DNA from: JANPBY01 sp963805505
Lineage (GTDB): Bacteria > Actinomycetota > Actinomycetes > DATJPE01
Length of the DNA: 64,000 bases
Assembly (NCBI GenBank): GCA_963805505.1
Contig: CAWDUP010000007.1
Location: forward strand, 868,001-932,000
Reading direction: 5' to 3'
Part shown: one piece after another, positions 51,364 through 60,855 of the stretch
How positions within the stretch are numbered: position 1 is the first letter of the stretch
How the letters are laid out: every line of letters starts with the position of its first letter
Position numbers and translations under genes: made by a program
Notes under the pieces: model-generated
The model's input: only the letters and a program-made list of their open reading frames with translations
What the model was told of the DNA's origin: nothing
Databases searched by the model: none

Positions 51364-51437
51364 TGGGCGCAAAGGGACTCGAACCCCTGACCCCCTGCTT
51401 GTAAGGCAGGTGCTCTAACCAACTGAGCTATGCGCCC
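51364..51437 (-). tRNA. tRNA-Val (anticodon TAC)
   Basis: 74 nt on the minus strand without encoded CCA. Acceptor stem GGGCGCA/TGCGCCC, D-arm GCTC..GAGC with AGTTGGTTA loop, anticodon stem CCTGC/GCAGG with loop CTTACAA (anticodon TAC, positions 34-36), TTCGAGT T-loop, discriminator A. All stems close. Decodes GUA/GUG valine codons. Confidence 0.96.
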
Positions 51438-51487
51438 GGCCCGAGGAGGCTACCCGTGCCAGAACGTTGCCCGCGCGCCTGCGAACG

Positions 51488-51946
51488 TCAAAGCGCGGCG
51501 AGCGCCGCGGCGTACTCGTCGGCGTCACGTGCCTCGCCGATCCCGTGGATCACCGACCAACGCACGATCCCGGCCTTGTCGATGATGAAGGTCCCCCGCT
51601 CCGCCGCGCCCTTTTCTTCCACGAACACGCCGTACGCCGACGCGACCGCACCGTGCGGCCACGCGTCGGCCAAGACCGAGAACGTGTAGCCCTCCTGCTC
51701 GGCAAACACTCGTTGCACGTACATCGAGTCGCACGAGACGGCCAGGGTCACCGTGTCGTTGTTCTCGAACTCTGGGAGACGATCTCGCAGAACGCCCAGC
51801 TCGCTGGTGCACGTCCGTGTGAACGACCACGGGTAGAACGTGAGCACGACGTTTTTCAAACCGCGAAACGACGACAGCGTGATCTCCGCCCCCGACTGGT
51901 CGCGAAGGGTGAAGTCGGGGGCCACCGAGCCGATGCCAACAGCCAT
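51488..51946 (-). CDS. ahpE: AhpE-like 1-Cys peroxiredoxin
   Basis: 152-residue thiol peroxidase. Peroxidatic Cys46 lies in FYPWSFTRTCTSEL, with LPEFENNDTVTLAVSCDSMYVQR and ADAWPHGAVASAYGVF close to mycobacterial AhpE as I recall it. A second Cys (about 72) is not at a classical resolving position, so it is probably 1-Cys type using mycothiol or a redoxin. ATG 51946. It is 5 nt downstream of the DUF3052 gene on the same strand. Confidence 0.9.
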   Translation of the reverse strand: MAVGIGSVAPDFTLRDQSGAEITLSSFRGLKNVVLTFYPWSFTRTCTSELGVLRDRLPEFENNDTVTLAVSCDSMYVQRVFAEQEGYTFSVLADAWPHGAVASAYGVFVEEKGAAERGTFIIDKAGIVRWSVIHGIGEARDADEYAAALAAL

Positions 51947-51951
51947 GCCCG

Positions 51952-52383
51952 TCAGCGCCGTGCGGCGCCACGAGCCGCCAGTCTGGTGCCAGACCAGTCC
52001 CGGGCCGCAGCGATGGAAGAGGTCGAGTTGAGTCCGGCCGTCGGAGCGGCCTCGCCGATGTCGGCAGGCTCGACGTTGCCGGGGCGTCCAGCCTTGGGCG
52101 TCAACAGCCAGATGACCCCGCCGTCGTCGAGGGAGATCTGCGCATCAACGAGGGCGTCGACGAGGTCCCCGTCATCGTCGCGCCACCACAGCAACACCAC
52201 GTCGACCACGTCGTCGTACGTCTCATCGACCAAAGCCGAGCCGGACACGGCGGCGACCGAGGTACGAAGGCCCTCGTCGCAGTCGGTGTCGTAGCCGAGC
52301 TCCTGCACGACGTGACCCGCCGCGATGCCAAGCTTGCCTGCCAGCTGACGCTCGCCCTCGGCCGCGTCCGCGGTGGCGCTCAC
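51952..52383 (-). CDS. DUF3052 family protein
   Basis: 143 residues. ERQLAGKLGIAAGHVVQELGYDTDCDEGLR and DETYDDVVDVVLLWWRDDDGDLVDALVDAQ..LDDGGVIWLLTPKAGRPG match DUF3052, an actinobacterial family of unknown function usually beside ahpE and aceE. GTG 52383 has GGGGAGGAA just upstream. It is divergent from the FG-GAP gene; the 228-bp gap between them holds nothing I recognise. Confidence 0.88.
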   Translation of the reverse strand: MSATADAAEGERQLAGKLGIAAGHVVQELGYDTDCDEGLRTSVAAVSGSALVDETYDDVVDVVLLWWRDDDGDLVDALVDAQISLDDGGVIWLLTPKAGRPGNVEPADIGEAAPTAGLNSTSSIAAARDWSGTRLAARGAARR

Positions 52384-52611
52384 GACTTCCTCCCCACTTC
52401 CGGTCCCCCCGACGGGGACGCAGGCACAGTCCACCGGTCCAGAGGCGCCGAACGCAAGCGGAACGCGCCGACTGCCGCCAGACTGCTCGACCGTTCTCGA
52501 TCGACACGCCCGACGATTCGGCGCCCAGACGCACCCCACGTACCCTCGAAGAACTCCCCGCTGGGCTGTCCGCTCGGCCGTACATCCGCCGACCACGTTG
52601 GAGAACATCTC

Positions 52612-54180
52612 ATGTCGTCCGTTCGCCCCTTTGCCGCGGCCGCCGCCTTGGCGCTCGTCGCGACCGGCCTGCCGCTGCTCGCCGCCACGAGCTCCGAGGC
52701 CGGTGTCGAGCCCTTCGGTCCCACCGTCGCGTGGGACTTCAATGGGGACGGCAAAGCCGACCTGGCCGTCGGCGCACCCGGCGAGGATGTCGGCGACAAG
52801 ACCGATGCGGGGAGCGTCAGCGTCTTCACCGCCGACTCGGCCGGCGCCTACTCCACCGCCTCGACCGTGCTCAAGCAAGGGTCTGACGGGGTCCCTGGCA
52901 AGTCGGAGAAGCCCAAGCACGGATCACGGATCGGCGATCAGTTCGGCTACGCCATGACGAGCGGGGACTACAACAACGACGGTTTCGCCGACTTGGCGAT
53001 CGCTTCCCCCGGCGAGGACATCGGCAAGGCCGCGACCGACGCGGGCAACGTGATCGTGCTGTTCGGGTCCAACGCCGGGCTCACCACTGACGGTGCGCAG
53101 GTCCTGAAGTACACCTCGCACGGCAAGACGAAGGGCTACACCTACTACGGGGACGGACTCGCCAGCGGCGACATGAACGGTGACGGCTACGACGAGCTGG
53201 CCGTCGGAGCGCCAGGCCAGAACGTGGTCCGCGTCTACAAGGGTGGCGACGTGCCGTTCTCGTCAGCGAAGAGCTTCGGGGAGGGCAAGACGGGTATCCC
53301 CGGGAAGAAGCAGCGCAACGAGCTGTTCGGCGAGTCGCTGGCGATGGGCGACTTCGACGATGACGGCCTGGCCGACCTGGTCGTAGGGATCCCCTACGAC
53401 TACGACGACCGTGGCTACAGCTCCGGCGCCGTCGTCGTGGTGCCAGGCAGCAGTGCGAGCGTCCTCGACTTCGGCGCGGCCCAGCGTTGGAGCCCCGACT
53501 CGAAGGGCATCAAGGGGAAGCCGCACCAGTTCACCTATGGAAGCGACCAGCCCGACTCGTTCGGCCGCACCCTGGCGACCGGTGACTTCAACGGCAACGG
53601 AGTGGACGACGTCGCCATCAGCGCCGTTGGCGCCCCGGTCAAGCGCTCCAGCAACAACAAGACCTACCAGGACGCCGGTCGGGTGTACGTGCTGTTCGGC
53701 AAGCACGGTGTTGGCCTCTCCGGCGCTGACAAGATCCTGACGCAGGAGTCCAAGGGCATCGCCGGGAAGGCCGGACGGGGCGACTTCTTCGGTGCCAGTC
53801 TTGCCGCGGGGCGCCAGCCGACCGGAAAAGCCCTGCTGGCTGTGGGCACCAACGAGAATTCGATCCGGGTTCTGGCCGGTTCGACCGGCCAAGGGTCGAT
53901 CGCCCTCTCCCAGGACAAGCCAGGCGTGCCGGGGAGCAGCGAAAAGGGCGACGGTTTCGGCTCCTTCGTCAGATTTCTCGATCTGGGCAACGCCGCCGAT
54001 CAGCTCCTGACGGTCTCCTCCCCCGGCGAGGACAACAACTCCGGCTGGCTCACCGTGCTGCCGAAGAAGAACGGGCTGCCCAGCGGCACCGGCTCCTACA
54101 AGCTGGCCCAGGGCAAGGGGCCAGCAACCGGTGCCAAGGAGGCTGGCGACGCCTGGGGCTGGCTGGGCGACTCGCACTGA
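52612..54180 (+). CDS. Secreted FG-GAP (integrin-alpha-like) repeat protein
   Basis: 522 residues. A signal peptide (RPFAAAAALALVATGLPLLAATSSEAG) precedes repeats with calcium-binding cores: DFNGDGKADLAVGAPGE, DYNNDGFADLAIASPGE, DMNGDGYDELAVGAPGQ, DFDDDGLADLVVGIP and DFNGNGVDDVAIS, spaced about 60-75 residues apart; later repeats are degenerate. This fits a seven-bladed beta-propeller. No catalytic domain. ATG 52612 with GGAGAA 6-7 nt upstream. Extracellular adhesion or binding is inferred. Confidence 0.88.
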   Translation: MSSVRPFAAAAALALVATGLPLLAATSSEAGVEPFGPTVAWDFNGDGKADLAVGAPGEDVGDKTDAGSVSVFTADSAGAYSTASTVLKQGSDGVPGKSEKPKHGSRIGDQFGYAMTSGDYNNDGFADLAIASPGEDIGKAATDAGNVIVLFGSNAGLTTDGAQVLKYTSHGKTKGYTYYGDGLASGDMNGDGYDELAVGAPGQNVVRVYKGGDVPFSSAKSFGEGKTGIPGKKQRNELFGESLAMGDFDDDGLADLVVGIPYDYDDRGYSSGAVVVVPGSSASVLDFGAAQRWSPDSKGIKGKPHQFTYGSDQPDSFGRTLATGDFNGNGVDDVAISAVGAPVKRSSNNKTYQDAGRVYVLFGKHGVGLSGADKILTQESKGIAGKAGRGDFFGASLAAGRQPTGKALLAVGTNENSIRVLAGSTGQGSIALSQDKPGVPGSSEKGDGFGSFVRFLDLGNAADQLLTVSSPGEDNNSGWLTVLPKKNGLPSGTGSYKLAQGKGPATGAKEAGDAWGWLGDSH

Positions 54181-54204
54181 GCCCGGCCGCCTGAGGCCCG
54201 ACAA

Positions 54205-54242
54205 CCCTGGGTATGGCGGCGCCGCGTGCGCCGTACTCAGGG
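54205..54242 (+). terminator. Hairpin terminator after the FG-GAP gene
   Basis: 14-bp stem (54205-54218 with 54229-54242), fully paired in RNA with two G-U pairs, 10-nt loop, 24 nt after the stop codon. No T-tract. It separates the FG-GAP gene from aceE. Confidence 0.55.
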
Positions 54243-54329
54243 GTAGGTCGACGCCTCGGTCGTAGCGGTGGAGGATGGGGGGACGGGCGACACCCGCACC
54301 CCCCACCTCCCCGAGGAGTGGAAGACACA

Positions 54330-57071
54330 GTGCCAACCGGACGCGACCGCGCTCCCCTGCTGAACGACGGCCTGCCCACCCAGCTCGTCGACGTTGATCC
54401 GGACGAGACCGCCGAGTGGCGGGAGTCTCTCGATCAGGTCATCGACTCCGCGGGGCCGTACCGCGCGAGATTCCTGATGTTGTCCTTGATGCAACGTGCG
54501 CGGGAACGCAACGTCGGCGTCGCACCGCTCAACTCGACCGACTACATCAACTCCATCCCGCCGGAGCGCGAGCCTTGGTTCCCGGGTGACGAGTGGGTCG
54601 AGCGACGCATTCGGGCCTACATCCGCTGGAATGCGGCAATCATGGTCCACCGCGCCCAGCGTCCCGGCGTGGGCGTCGGCGGGCACATCTCGACCTACGC
54701 ATCGTCAGCAACGCTGTACGAGGTCGGCTTCAACCACTTCTTCCGCGGCAAGGATCATCCTGGTGGCGGGGACCAGATCTACTTCCAAGGTCACGCCTCC
54801 CCTGGGATGTACGCACGCGCCTACCTCGAGGGCCGGCTGACCGAGAACCAGCTGGACGGCTTCCGCCAGGAGCTCTCCCATCCGGGCGGCGGCCTCCCGT
54901 CCTATCCGCACCCGCGGCTGATGCCTGAGTTCTGGGAGTTCCCCACCGTGTCGATGGGCCTCGGCCCGCTGAATGCCATCTATCAGGCGCGGTTCAACCG
55001 CTACCTGCACAACCGCGGGATCAAGGACACCAGCGACCAGCACGTGTGGGCGTTCCTCGGCGACGGCGAGATGGATGAGCCCGAGTCGCTGGGCGCCATC
55101 GGTCTGGCAGCTCGGGAGGAGCTCGACAACCTCACGTTCGTCGTCAACTGCAACCTGCAGCGCCTCGACGGTCCGGTTCGCGGCAACGGCAAGATCATCC
55201 AGCAGCTGGAGTCATTCTTCCGCGGCGCCGGCTGGAACGTCATCAAGGTGGTGTGGGGACGGGCCTGGGACGAGCTGCTGGCTCGCGACGCCGACGGGGC
55301 CCTGGTCAACATCATGAACACCACGCCCGACGGTGACTACCAGACCTTCAAGGCCGAGGACGGCGCCTTCATCCGCGAGCACTTCTTCGGCCGGGACCCC
55401 CGCGCCCGCAAGCTCGTCGAGGACTGGAGCGACGAGGACATCTGGGCGCTGCAGCGGGGCGGCCACGACTACCGCAAGATGTACGCGGCCTACGCGGCGG
55501 CCACCGAGCACACTGGGCAGCCGACCGTGATCCTGGCCAAGACGATCAAGGGGTGGACGCTGGGCAGCCACTTCGAGGCTCGCAACGCGACTCACCAGAT
55601 GAAGAAGTTGTCCATCGAGGATCTACGGACCTTCCGCGACCGGCTGCAGATGCCCGTCGACGACGAGCACCTCGACGCGAAGATGCCTCCGTACATCCAT
55701 CCGGGCAAGGACAGCGACGTCTACTCCTATCTGATGGAACGCCGCCGCCTTCTCGGTGGCCCGATACCGGAGCGGCGCCCCACGTCGTCCAAGCCGCTCG
55801 TCCTTCCCGGCGACCAGGTCTACGACGTCGTCAAGCGCGGCTCGGGCAAGCAGCAGGTGGCCACGACGATGGCGTTCGTCCGGTTGCTCAAGGACCTGGT
55901 CAAGGAGGAGGGCATCGGTGCCCGGCTGGTGCCGATCATCCCCGACGAGGCACGCACCTTCGGCCTGGACAGCCTCTTCCCGACCCTCAAGGTCTACAAC
56001 CCGCACGGCCAGACCTATCTCGCGGTCGACCGCGAGCTGATCTTGTCCTACAAGGAGTCCGAGACCGGGGTCATCCTGCACGAAGGCATCAACGAAGCCG
56101 GCTCGGTCGCGTCGTTCACCGCGGTCGGCACCTCATACGCCACGCACGGCGAGCCGATGATCCCCATCTACATCTTCTACTCGATGTTCGGATTCCAGCG
56201 GACGGGCGACGGGTTGTGGGCCGCCTCCGATCAGATGGCTCGCGGTTTCGTGCTGGGCGCCACCGCCGGGCGCACCACCCTCAACGGCGAGGGGCTGCAG
56301 CACGAGGACGGGCACTCGCCACTGCTCGCGTCGACCAATCCCGCTGTCGTCGCCTACGACCCGGCCTTCGGGTTCGAGATCGGGCACATCGTTCGTGACG
56401 GCCTGCGCCGCATGTACGGCGACGATCCCGAGGACATCTACTACTACCTGACGGTCTACAACGAGCCGTACGTGCAGCCGGAGGAACCGGCCGACGTCGA
56501 CGCCGAGGGCATCCTCCGAGGGCTGCACCTGTGGCGACCAGCAACGGAGGGCGACAACGGCCCTCGCGCCCAGATCCTGGCCTCCGGCGTGGCGGTTCAG
56601 TGGGCGGAGCGTGCCCAGCAGCTGTTGCGGGACGACTGGGGAGTGCACGCCGACGTCTGGTCGGTCACGTCCTGGAACGAGCTGCGCCGCGACGGCCTCG
56701 AGGTGGATTCGTGGAACTTCCACCACCCGGGTGAACAGCACCGCAGGGCTTATGTCACCGAGCGTCTCGAGGGGCGACCCGGCCCGGTCGTCGCCGTGTC
56801 CGACTACATGCGCGCCGTCCAGGACCAGATCCGGGAGTGGGTCCCTCAGGACTTCGCCACGCTCGGCACGGACGGCTTCGGGATGTCAGACACGCGGGGG
56901 GCGCTGCGACGGCACTTCAAGGTCGACGCCGAGTCGATCACGCTGCGGACCCTCGAGACCCTGGCCCGACGGGGTGAGATCGACCCCGACCTGCCGCGAC
57001 AGGCCTTCGAGCGCTACCAGCTGCACGACGTGACAGCAGCAGACCCCGGAGTGGGCATGGGCGACGCGTGA
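54330..57071 (+). CDS. aceE: Pyruvate dehydrogenase E1 component, homodimeric AceE type
   Basis: 913-residue thiamine-diphosphate enzyme decarboxylating pyruvate and acetylating the E2 lipoyl domain. ThDP motif FLGDGEMDEPESLGAIGLAA...NLTFVVNCN at about 242-270. N-terminal YINSIPPEREPWFPGDEWVERRI and GHISTYASSATLYEVGFNHFF are AceE hallmarks; C-terminal HVDAESITLRTLETLARRGEI-like end. I chose GTG 54330 (VPTGRDRAPLL), preceded by GGAAGA; GTG 54318 is possible. The stop overlaps the ppk2 start (GTGA). Confidence 0.95.
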   Translation: MPTGRDRAPLLNDGLPTQLVDVDPDETAEWRESLDQVIDSAGPYRARFLMLSLMQRARERNVGVAPLNSTDYINSIPPEREPWFPGDEWVERRIRAYIRWNAAIMVHRAQRPGVGVGGHISTYASSATLYEVGFNHFFRGKDHPGGGDQIYFQGHASPGMYARAYLEGRLTENQLDGFRQELSHPGGGLPSYPHPRLMPEFWEFPTVSMGLGPLNAIYQARFNRYLHNRGIKDTSDQHVWAFLGDGEMDEPESLGAIGLAAREELDNLTFVVNCNLQRLDGPVRGNGKIIQQLESFFRGAGWNVIKVVWGRAWDELLARDADGALVNIMNTTPDGDYQTFKAEDGAFIREHFFGRDPRARKLVEDWSDEDIWALQRGGHDYRKMYAAYAAATEHTGQPTVILAKTIKGWTLGSHFEARNATHQMKKLSIEDLRTFRDRLQMPVDDEHLDAKMPPYIHPGKDSDVYSYLMERRRLLGGPIPERRPTSSKPLVLPGDQVYDVVKRGSGKQQVATTMAFVRLLKDLVKEEGIGARLVPIIPDEARTFGLDSLFPTLKVYNPHGQTYLAVDRELILSYKESETGVILHEGINEAGSVASFTAVGTSYATHGEPMIPIYIFYSMFGFQRTGDGLWAASDQMARGFVLGATAGRTTLNGEGLQHEDGHSPLLASTNPAVVAYDPAFGFEIGHIVRDGLRRMYGDDPEDIYYYLTVYNEPYVQPEEPADVDAEGILRGLHLWRPATEGDNGPRAQILASGVAVQWAERAQQLLRDDWGVHADVWSVTSWNELRRDGLEVDSWNFHHPGEQHRRAYVTERLEGRPGPVVAVSDYMRAVQDQIREWVPQDFATLGTDGFGMSDTRGALRRHFKVDAESITLRTLETLARRGEIDPDLPRQAFERYQLHDVTAADPGVGMGDA

Positions 57072-57871
57072 CCGGTTCGAGCCGATTGCCCAAGAAGGCC
57101 TACGAGGCTGCCCTGAGGTCGCTGCAGACCCAGCTCGTCGACCTGCAGGAGTGGGTGCGCACCGAGGGCCACCGAGTCGTCGTCGTCTTCGAGGGCCGGG
57201 ACGCGGCAGGCAAGGGGTCGGCCATCAAGCGGGTCGCTGAATACCTGAGCCCAAGGGTCGCGCAGATCGTGGCGTTGCCTGCGCCGACCGAGCGGGAGCG
57301 CGGCCAGTGGTACTTCCAGCGCTACACCGCCGAGCTGCCCGCGGCCGGAGAGATCCGCCTGTTCGACCGATCCTGGTACAACCGGGCCGGTGTGGAGAAG
57401 GTCATGGGGTTTTGCACCTCGGACGAATACCGAACCTTCTTGCATCAGGCTCCGATCTTCGAGCGGCTGCTGATCGAGGACGGCATCTTGCTGCGCAAGT
57501 ACTGGTTCTCCGTCAGCGACCCTGAGCAGGAGTCCCGGTTCCGCTCCCGCCTCGAAGATCCCATGCGGCGATGGAAGCTCTCCCCCATCGACCTGGAGTC
57601 GATCACCCGCTGGGAGGACTACTCGCGGGCCAAGGACGAGATGTTCGTCCACACCGACATCCCCGAGGCGCCGTGGAACGTCGTCGAGGCCGACGACAAG
57701 CGAGCAGCACGACTCAACATGATCCATCACCTGCTCGAGTCGATCCCCTATCGGCGGATGCCTGACCCCGAACTCAGCCTCCCCGACCGACCGGCCTCCC
57801 GCGGATACGAGCGACCCCCTCGAGACACCAACCGATACGTGCCGGACTTCGCAGCAACGCTTCGCGACTGA
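57068..57871 (+). CDS. ppk2: Polyphosphate kinase 2
   Basis: 267-residue PPK2 of the single-domain type, transferring phosphate between polyphosphate and nucleoside diphosphates. Walker A GRDAAGKGS at 43-51, lid region PAPTERERGQWYFQRYTAELPAAGE, Walker B-like IRLFDRSWYNRAGVEKVMGF and RWKLSPIDLESITRWEDYSRAKDEMF. The start overlaps the aceE stop, so it is probably co-transcribed with pyruvate dehydrogenase. Confidence 0.93.
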   Translation: MTGSSRLPKKAYEAALRSLQTQLVDLQEWVRTEGHRVVVVFEGRDAAGKGSAIKRVAEYLSPRVAQIVALPAPTERERGQWYFQRYTAELPAAGEIRLFDRSWYNRAGVEKVMGFCTSDEYRTFLHQAPIFERLLIEDGILLRKYWFSVSDPEQESRFRSRLEDPMRRWKLSPIDLESITRWEDYSRAKDEMFVHTDIPEAPWNVVEADDKRAARLNMIHHLLESIPYRRMPDPELSLPDRPASRGYERPPRDTNRYVPDFAATLRD

Positions 57872-57881
57872 TCTGCCAGGC

Positions 57882-58892
57882 TCAGCCTGCCGTCCAGGCG
57901 AGCACGTCCTCGGCGGATCCGGTGTTTCGGATCCGGTCGACGGGGACATCGCACTCCTCGGCACGGGAGCACCCGTACGGCAGCCAATCGAGCTGGCCGG
58001 GAGCGTGCGCATCCGTGTCGATCGTGAACACGCAGCCCGCCTCGACGGCCTGTCGAAGCAGGCGCCGTGGGGGGTCGAGCCGCTCGGGCCGCGAGTTGAT
58101 CTCCACCGCCACATCGAAGTGGCGGCAGGCCTCGAACACCAGCTCTGCATCGAACGTCGACTCGGGCCGGTTGCGGCTACCCGTCACCATGCGACCTGTG
58201 CAGTGACCCAGCACGTCGGTGTGCGGGTTGGCGACGGCCGTCACCATTCGCCGGGTCATGGACGCTGCGTCCATCCGCAACTTGGAGTGCACGGAGGCGA
58301 CCACGAGGTCGAGGCGCTCCAGCAGTTCCGGCTCCTGATCCAACGAGCCATCATCGAGAATGTCGACCTCGATCCCGGACAGGATCCGAAAAGGGGCGAG
58401 CTCTCCATTGAGCTCTTCGACCAGCGCCAGCTGATCGCGGAGCCGCTCGGGGGACAGCCCGTTGGCAACCGTCAGCCGAGGCGAGTGGTCGGTGAGCACC
58501 ATCCATTCGTGCCCGAGGTCTCTCGCCGTCTCGGCCATCTCGCGGATAGGAGAGCCGCCATCGGACCAGTCCGAATGCACGTGGCAGTCCCCACGAAGCG
58601 CAGCGCGCAAGGCCTCGCCACCGGCCACGACCGGTGCCACGGCCCCTGGTTCCAGCCGCGAGAGGTAGCCGGGCACCTGGCCGGCCAACGACTCGGTGAC
58701 GACCCGGGCGGTCGAGTCGCCCACCCCGGAAAGCTCGGTCAGAGTGCCAGCGACTGCCCGGTCCTCGATCTCGCTCGGTGACAGCTCGGCGACAACCGCC
58801 GCGGCTCGGCGGAATGCACGCACGCGGTACGTCGGCTCCTGGGCACGCTCGAGCAGGAACGCGATCCGGCGCAGGGCCTCGACGGGGTCCAC
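57882..58892 (-). CDS. HhH plus PHP-domain phosphoesterase (PolX-C-terminus-like)
   Basis: 336 residues. N-terminal helix-hairpin-helix-like part (about 1-85: YRVRAFRRAAAVVAEL, TLTELSGVGDSTARVVTESL). The PHP domain (about 100-330) has metal ligands in GDCHVHSDWSDGG, MVLTDHSPRL, SGIEVDIL, VASVHSKL, NPHTDVLGHCTGR and FTIDTDAHAPGQLDWLPYG. Similar to the C-terminal half of family X DNA polymerases without the polymerase. DNA repair or small-molecule phosphatase role unknown. Starts GTG 58892. Converges on ppk2. Confidence 0.9.
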   Translation of the reverse strand: MDPVEALRRIAFLLERAQEPTYRVRAFRRAAAVVAELSPSEIEDRAVAGTLTELSGVGDSTARVVTESLAGQVPGYLSRLEPGAVAPVVAGGEALRAALRGDCHVHSDWSDGGSPIREMAETARDLGHEWMVLTDHSPRLTVANGLSPERLRDQLALVEELNGELAPFRILSGIEVDILDDGSLDQEPELLERLDLVVASVHSKLRMDAASMTRRMVTAVANPHTDVLGHCTGRMVTGSRNRPESTFDAELVFEACRHFDVAVEINSRPERLDPPRRLLRQAVEAGCVFTIDTDAHAPGQLDWLPYGCSRAEECDVPVDRIRNTGSAEDVLAWTAG

Positions 58893-58904
58893 AGGGGCAG
58901 GCTC

Positions 58905-59516
58905 TCACGCCGGAGGCAGCCGCCGTGAGGCCGTCACCCACAGCAGCAACCCGGTATTGATGAGCAGCCAGGCGCGCTGCCAGCCGCCTACCCACTCCCC
59001 GTGCAAGGACCCGAGCAGGCAGCCGATCGAGACAACGACCAGCGCCACCATGAGAGCCCCTCCACGCTGATCTCCGTCCCGCCAGCGTGTGACCCCCAGA
59101 ACCACCATGGCTACGGCGAACGCGAGCGCGTTGACAGCGACGGCACCAGAGTGGGCCGTGTCGGTCCAGCCATCGTCGACCCCCACCTGGCGGCAACCAG
59201 CGGCACCGCCCAGACAGTGGATCCGAAAGCCAGCGATCGCCAGTCCTGCCGCGCCCGCGACCACGAGGGCTCCGGCAGCGAACCGGGACGCCGTGCCCAC
59301 GACCCACCCGGCAACCACATCGGCTGCTCCGAACGCCGCGATCGCGAGGATCCCCAGCCAGGCACGGTGGGCACCGAAGGATGCGAGGTTGCTGACGTGA
59401 TCCTGCAGGTGCGAGTAGCCCGGATTCCCCCGGCCCCCCACGAGAACGGCCAGCCAGAAAACCAACAGCAGCAGCCGTACCGCCCACCGACCCGCCGACC
59501 GACCCGGTTGCGCCAC
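58905..59516 (-). CDS. DUF998 membrane protein
   Basis: 203 residues, six predicted membrane helices (VRLLLLVFWLAVLVGGRG; AWLGILAIAAFGAADVVAGWVVG; FAAGALVVAGAAGLAIAGFRI; ALAFAVAMVVLGVTRW; ALMVALVVVSIGCLLGSL; AWLLINTGLLLWVTAS). GNPGYSHLQDHVSNLASFGAHRAWLG is the DUF998 N-terminal motif. The GTG at 59516 was chosen because upstream residues are not membrane-protein-like. Function unknown. Divergent from fasR, 51 nt apart. Confidence 0.8.
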   Translation of the reverse strand: MAQPGRSAGRWAVRLLLLVFWLAVLVGGRGNPGYSHLQDHVSNLASFGAHRAWLGILAIAAFGAADVVAGWVVGTASRFAAGALVVAGAAGLAIAGFRIHCLGGAAGCRQVGVDDGWTDTAHSGAVAVNALAFAVAMVVLGVTRWRDGDQRGGALMVALVVVSIGCLLGSLHGEWVGGWQRAWLLINTGLLLWVTASRRLPPA

Positions 59517-59567
59517 TCGGGCACCGTAGCGGTTGCCGACGCGACGTGAACTTGTCGGTGTCCCACA

Positions 59568-60749
59568 ATGTCTGCTGCCCCGTCGTCGTACGATCACCAG
59601 GTGTCCAACCAGCGCGCCGCGACCGCCCGGCGCCTCGAGTCCGCGATGGGCACGTTGTCGACCGCGGCCATCCAGCGGATGGAATCGCTGCCCTGGTATC
59701 GCAACCTTCCCCCCGACGACCGCTCCTGGGTCGGGCTGGTCGCCTCGGCCGGGCTGGCCAGATTCGTAGAGTGGTTTCGCGATCCGGACGCCGGCCTGAC
59801 CATCACTGCAGACGTGTTCGGTACGGCTCCGAGGGAACTCATCCGAGTCATCAGCCTGCGGCGGACCGTGGACCTGGTCCGAGTGACGATCGACGTCGTC
59901 GAGGAGCGGGTGGACCAGATCGCCTCCCCCGGGGAAGAGGCGATGCTGCGCGAGGCCGTCTTGCGCTACAGCCGCGAGATCGCCTTTGCGGCCGCGCAGG
60001 TCTATGCCCAGGCGGCCGAGGCACGAGGTGCTTGGGATGCCCGCATCGAAGCCCTCATCGTCGACGCGTTGTTGCGCGGTGAGATCGACGACGACGTGCT
60101 GTCACGCGCCGCCGCCCTTGGCTGGCCAAGCGGCTCAAAGGTATGCGTCGTCATGGGTTCCACGCCGGATCTGAGCCCGGATGCCGCTGCGGAGGCCATC
60201 CAGCGAACGGCACGTCACGAAGGTCTCGACGCCATCGTCGGGGTGCAGGGGCACCGGCTGATCGTGGTGCTTGGCCGCGTCACCGATCCAGTCACGGCCG
60301 CCCGGGCGCTGCTGAGCCAGTTCGGGATCGGCCCGGTCGTCGTGGGGCCGATCCAGCAAGACCTGGCGTCGAGCCCCGCCTCGGCCGCGGCCGCGCTCTC
60401 GGGACTGCGTGCAGCTGCCGCGTGGAGCGAGGCACCGCGACCAGTCCATGCCGACGACCTGCTCCCTGAGCGAACCCTCGACGGAGATCCGGACGCCCGC
60501 GCTCATCTCCTGGCCGAGATCTACACACCTCTCGTGCAGGCCGGGCGGGAGCTCCTGGAGACCGTACGCGCCTACCTGGAGCAGTCGGGTTCCATCGAGG
60601 GGGCGGCTCGTTTGCTGTTCGTCCACCCCAACACCGTGCGCTACCGACTCCGGCGGGTCAGCGACGTCACCGGGGTGAGCCCGGCCGACCCGAGGGGAGC
60701 CTTCACCTTGCGAGTGGCCCTCACCTTGGGCCGGTTGGCCGAGATCTAG
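59568..60749 (+). CDS. fasR: FasR-like PucR-type regulator of fatty acid synthesis
   Basis: 393 residues. N-terminal helical part (RNLPPDDRSWVGLVASAGLARFVEWFRDP) then a CdaR-like middle domain, and a C-terminal HTH_30 (YLEQSGSIEGAARLLFVHPNTVRYRLRRV, about 340-370). FasR in Streptomyces activates the fabD-fabH-acpP-fabF operon that it precedes; the same order here supports the name. ATG 59568 (MSAAPSSYDHQ); a GTG at 59601 (VSNQRAA) is an alternative. Confidence 0.9.
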   Translation: MSAAPSSYDHQVSNQRAATARRLESAMGTLSTAAIQRMESLPWYRNLPPDDRSWVGLVASAGLARFVEWFRDPDAGLTITADVFGTAPRELIRVISLRRTVDLVRVTIDVVEERVDQIASPGEEAMLREAVLRYSREIAFAAAQVYAQAAEARGAWDARIEALIVDALLRGEIDDDVLSRAAALGWPSGSKVCVVMGSTPDLSPDAAAEAIQRTARHEGLDAIVGVQGHRLIVVLGRVTDPVTAARALLSQFGIGPVVVGPIQQDLASSPASAAAALSGLRAAAAWSEAPRPVHADDLLPERTLDGDPDARAHLLAEIYTPLVQAGRELLETVRAYLEQSGSIEGAARLLFVHPNTVRYRLRRVSDVTGVSPADPRGAFTLRVALTLGRLAEI

Positions 60750-60770
60750 CGCCGGACTCCCGGGAGCGGA

Positions 60771-60800
60771 TTTGTGGGAACCCTCTAATTTTTTCTCCCC
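60771..60800 (+). promoter_or_regulatory. AT-rich patch upstream of fabD, candidate FasR site
   Basis: TTTGTGGGAACCCTC then TAATTTTTTCTCCCC in an otherwise GC-rich 106-nt gap between fasR and fabD. It contains an imperfect dyad (GTGGGAA / TTCTCCCCAC) and a T6 run. FasR of Streptomyces binds in this intergenic position; direct homology of the site is not shown. Confidence 0.35.
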
Positions 60801-60855
60801 ACGTTCGTTCGCGGCGCTACCAGCCCAACCCGCCTCCATCCGACACGGTGGACGG

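Noticed and set aside
52384..52611. Small gene or RNA between DUF3052 and the FG-GAP gene
   Set aside because: No convincing ORF, strong hairpin or promoter elements; it most likely holds the two divergent promoters.
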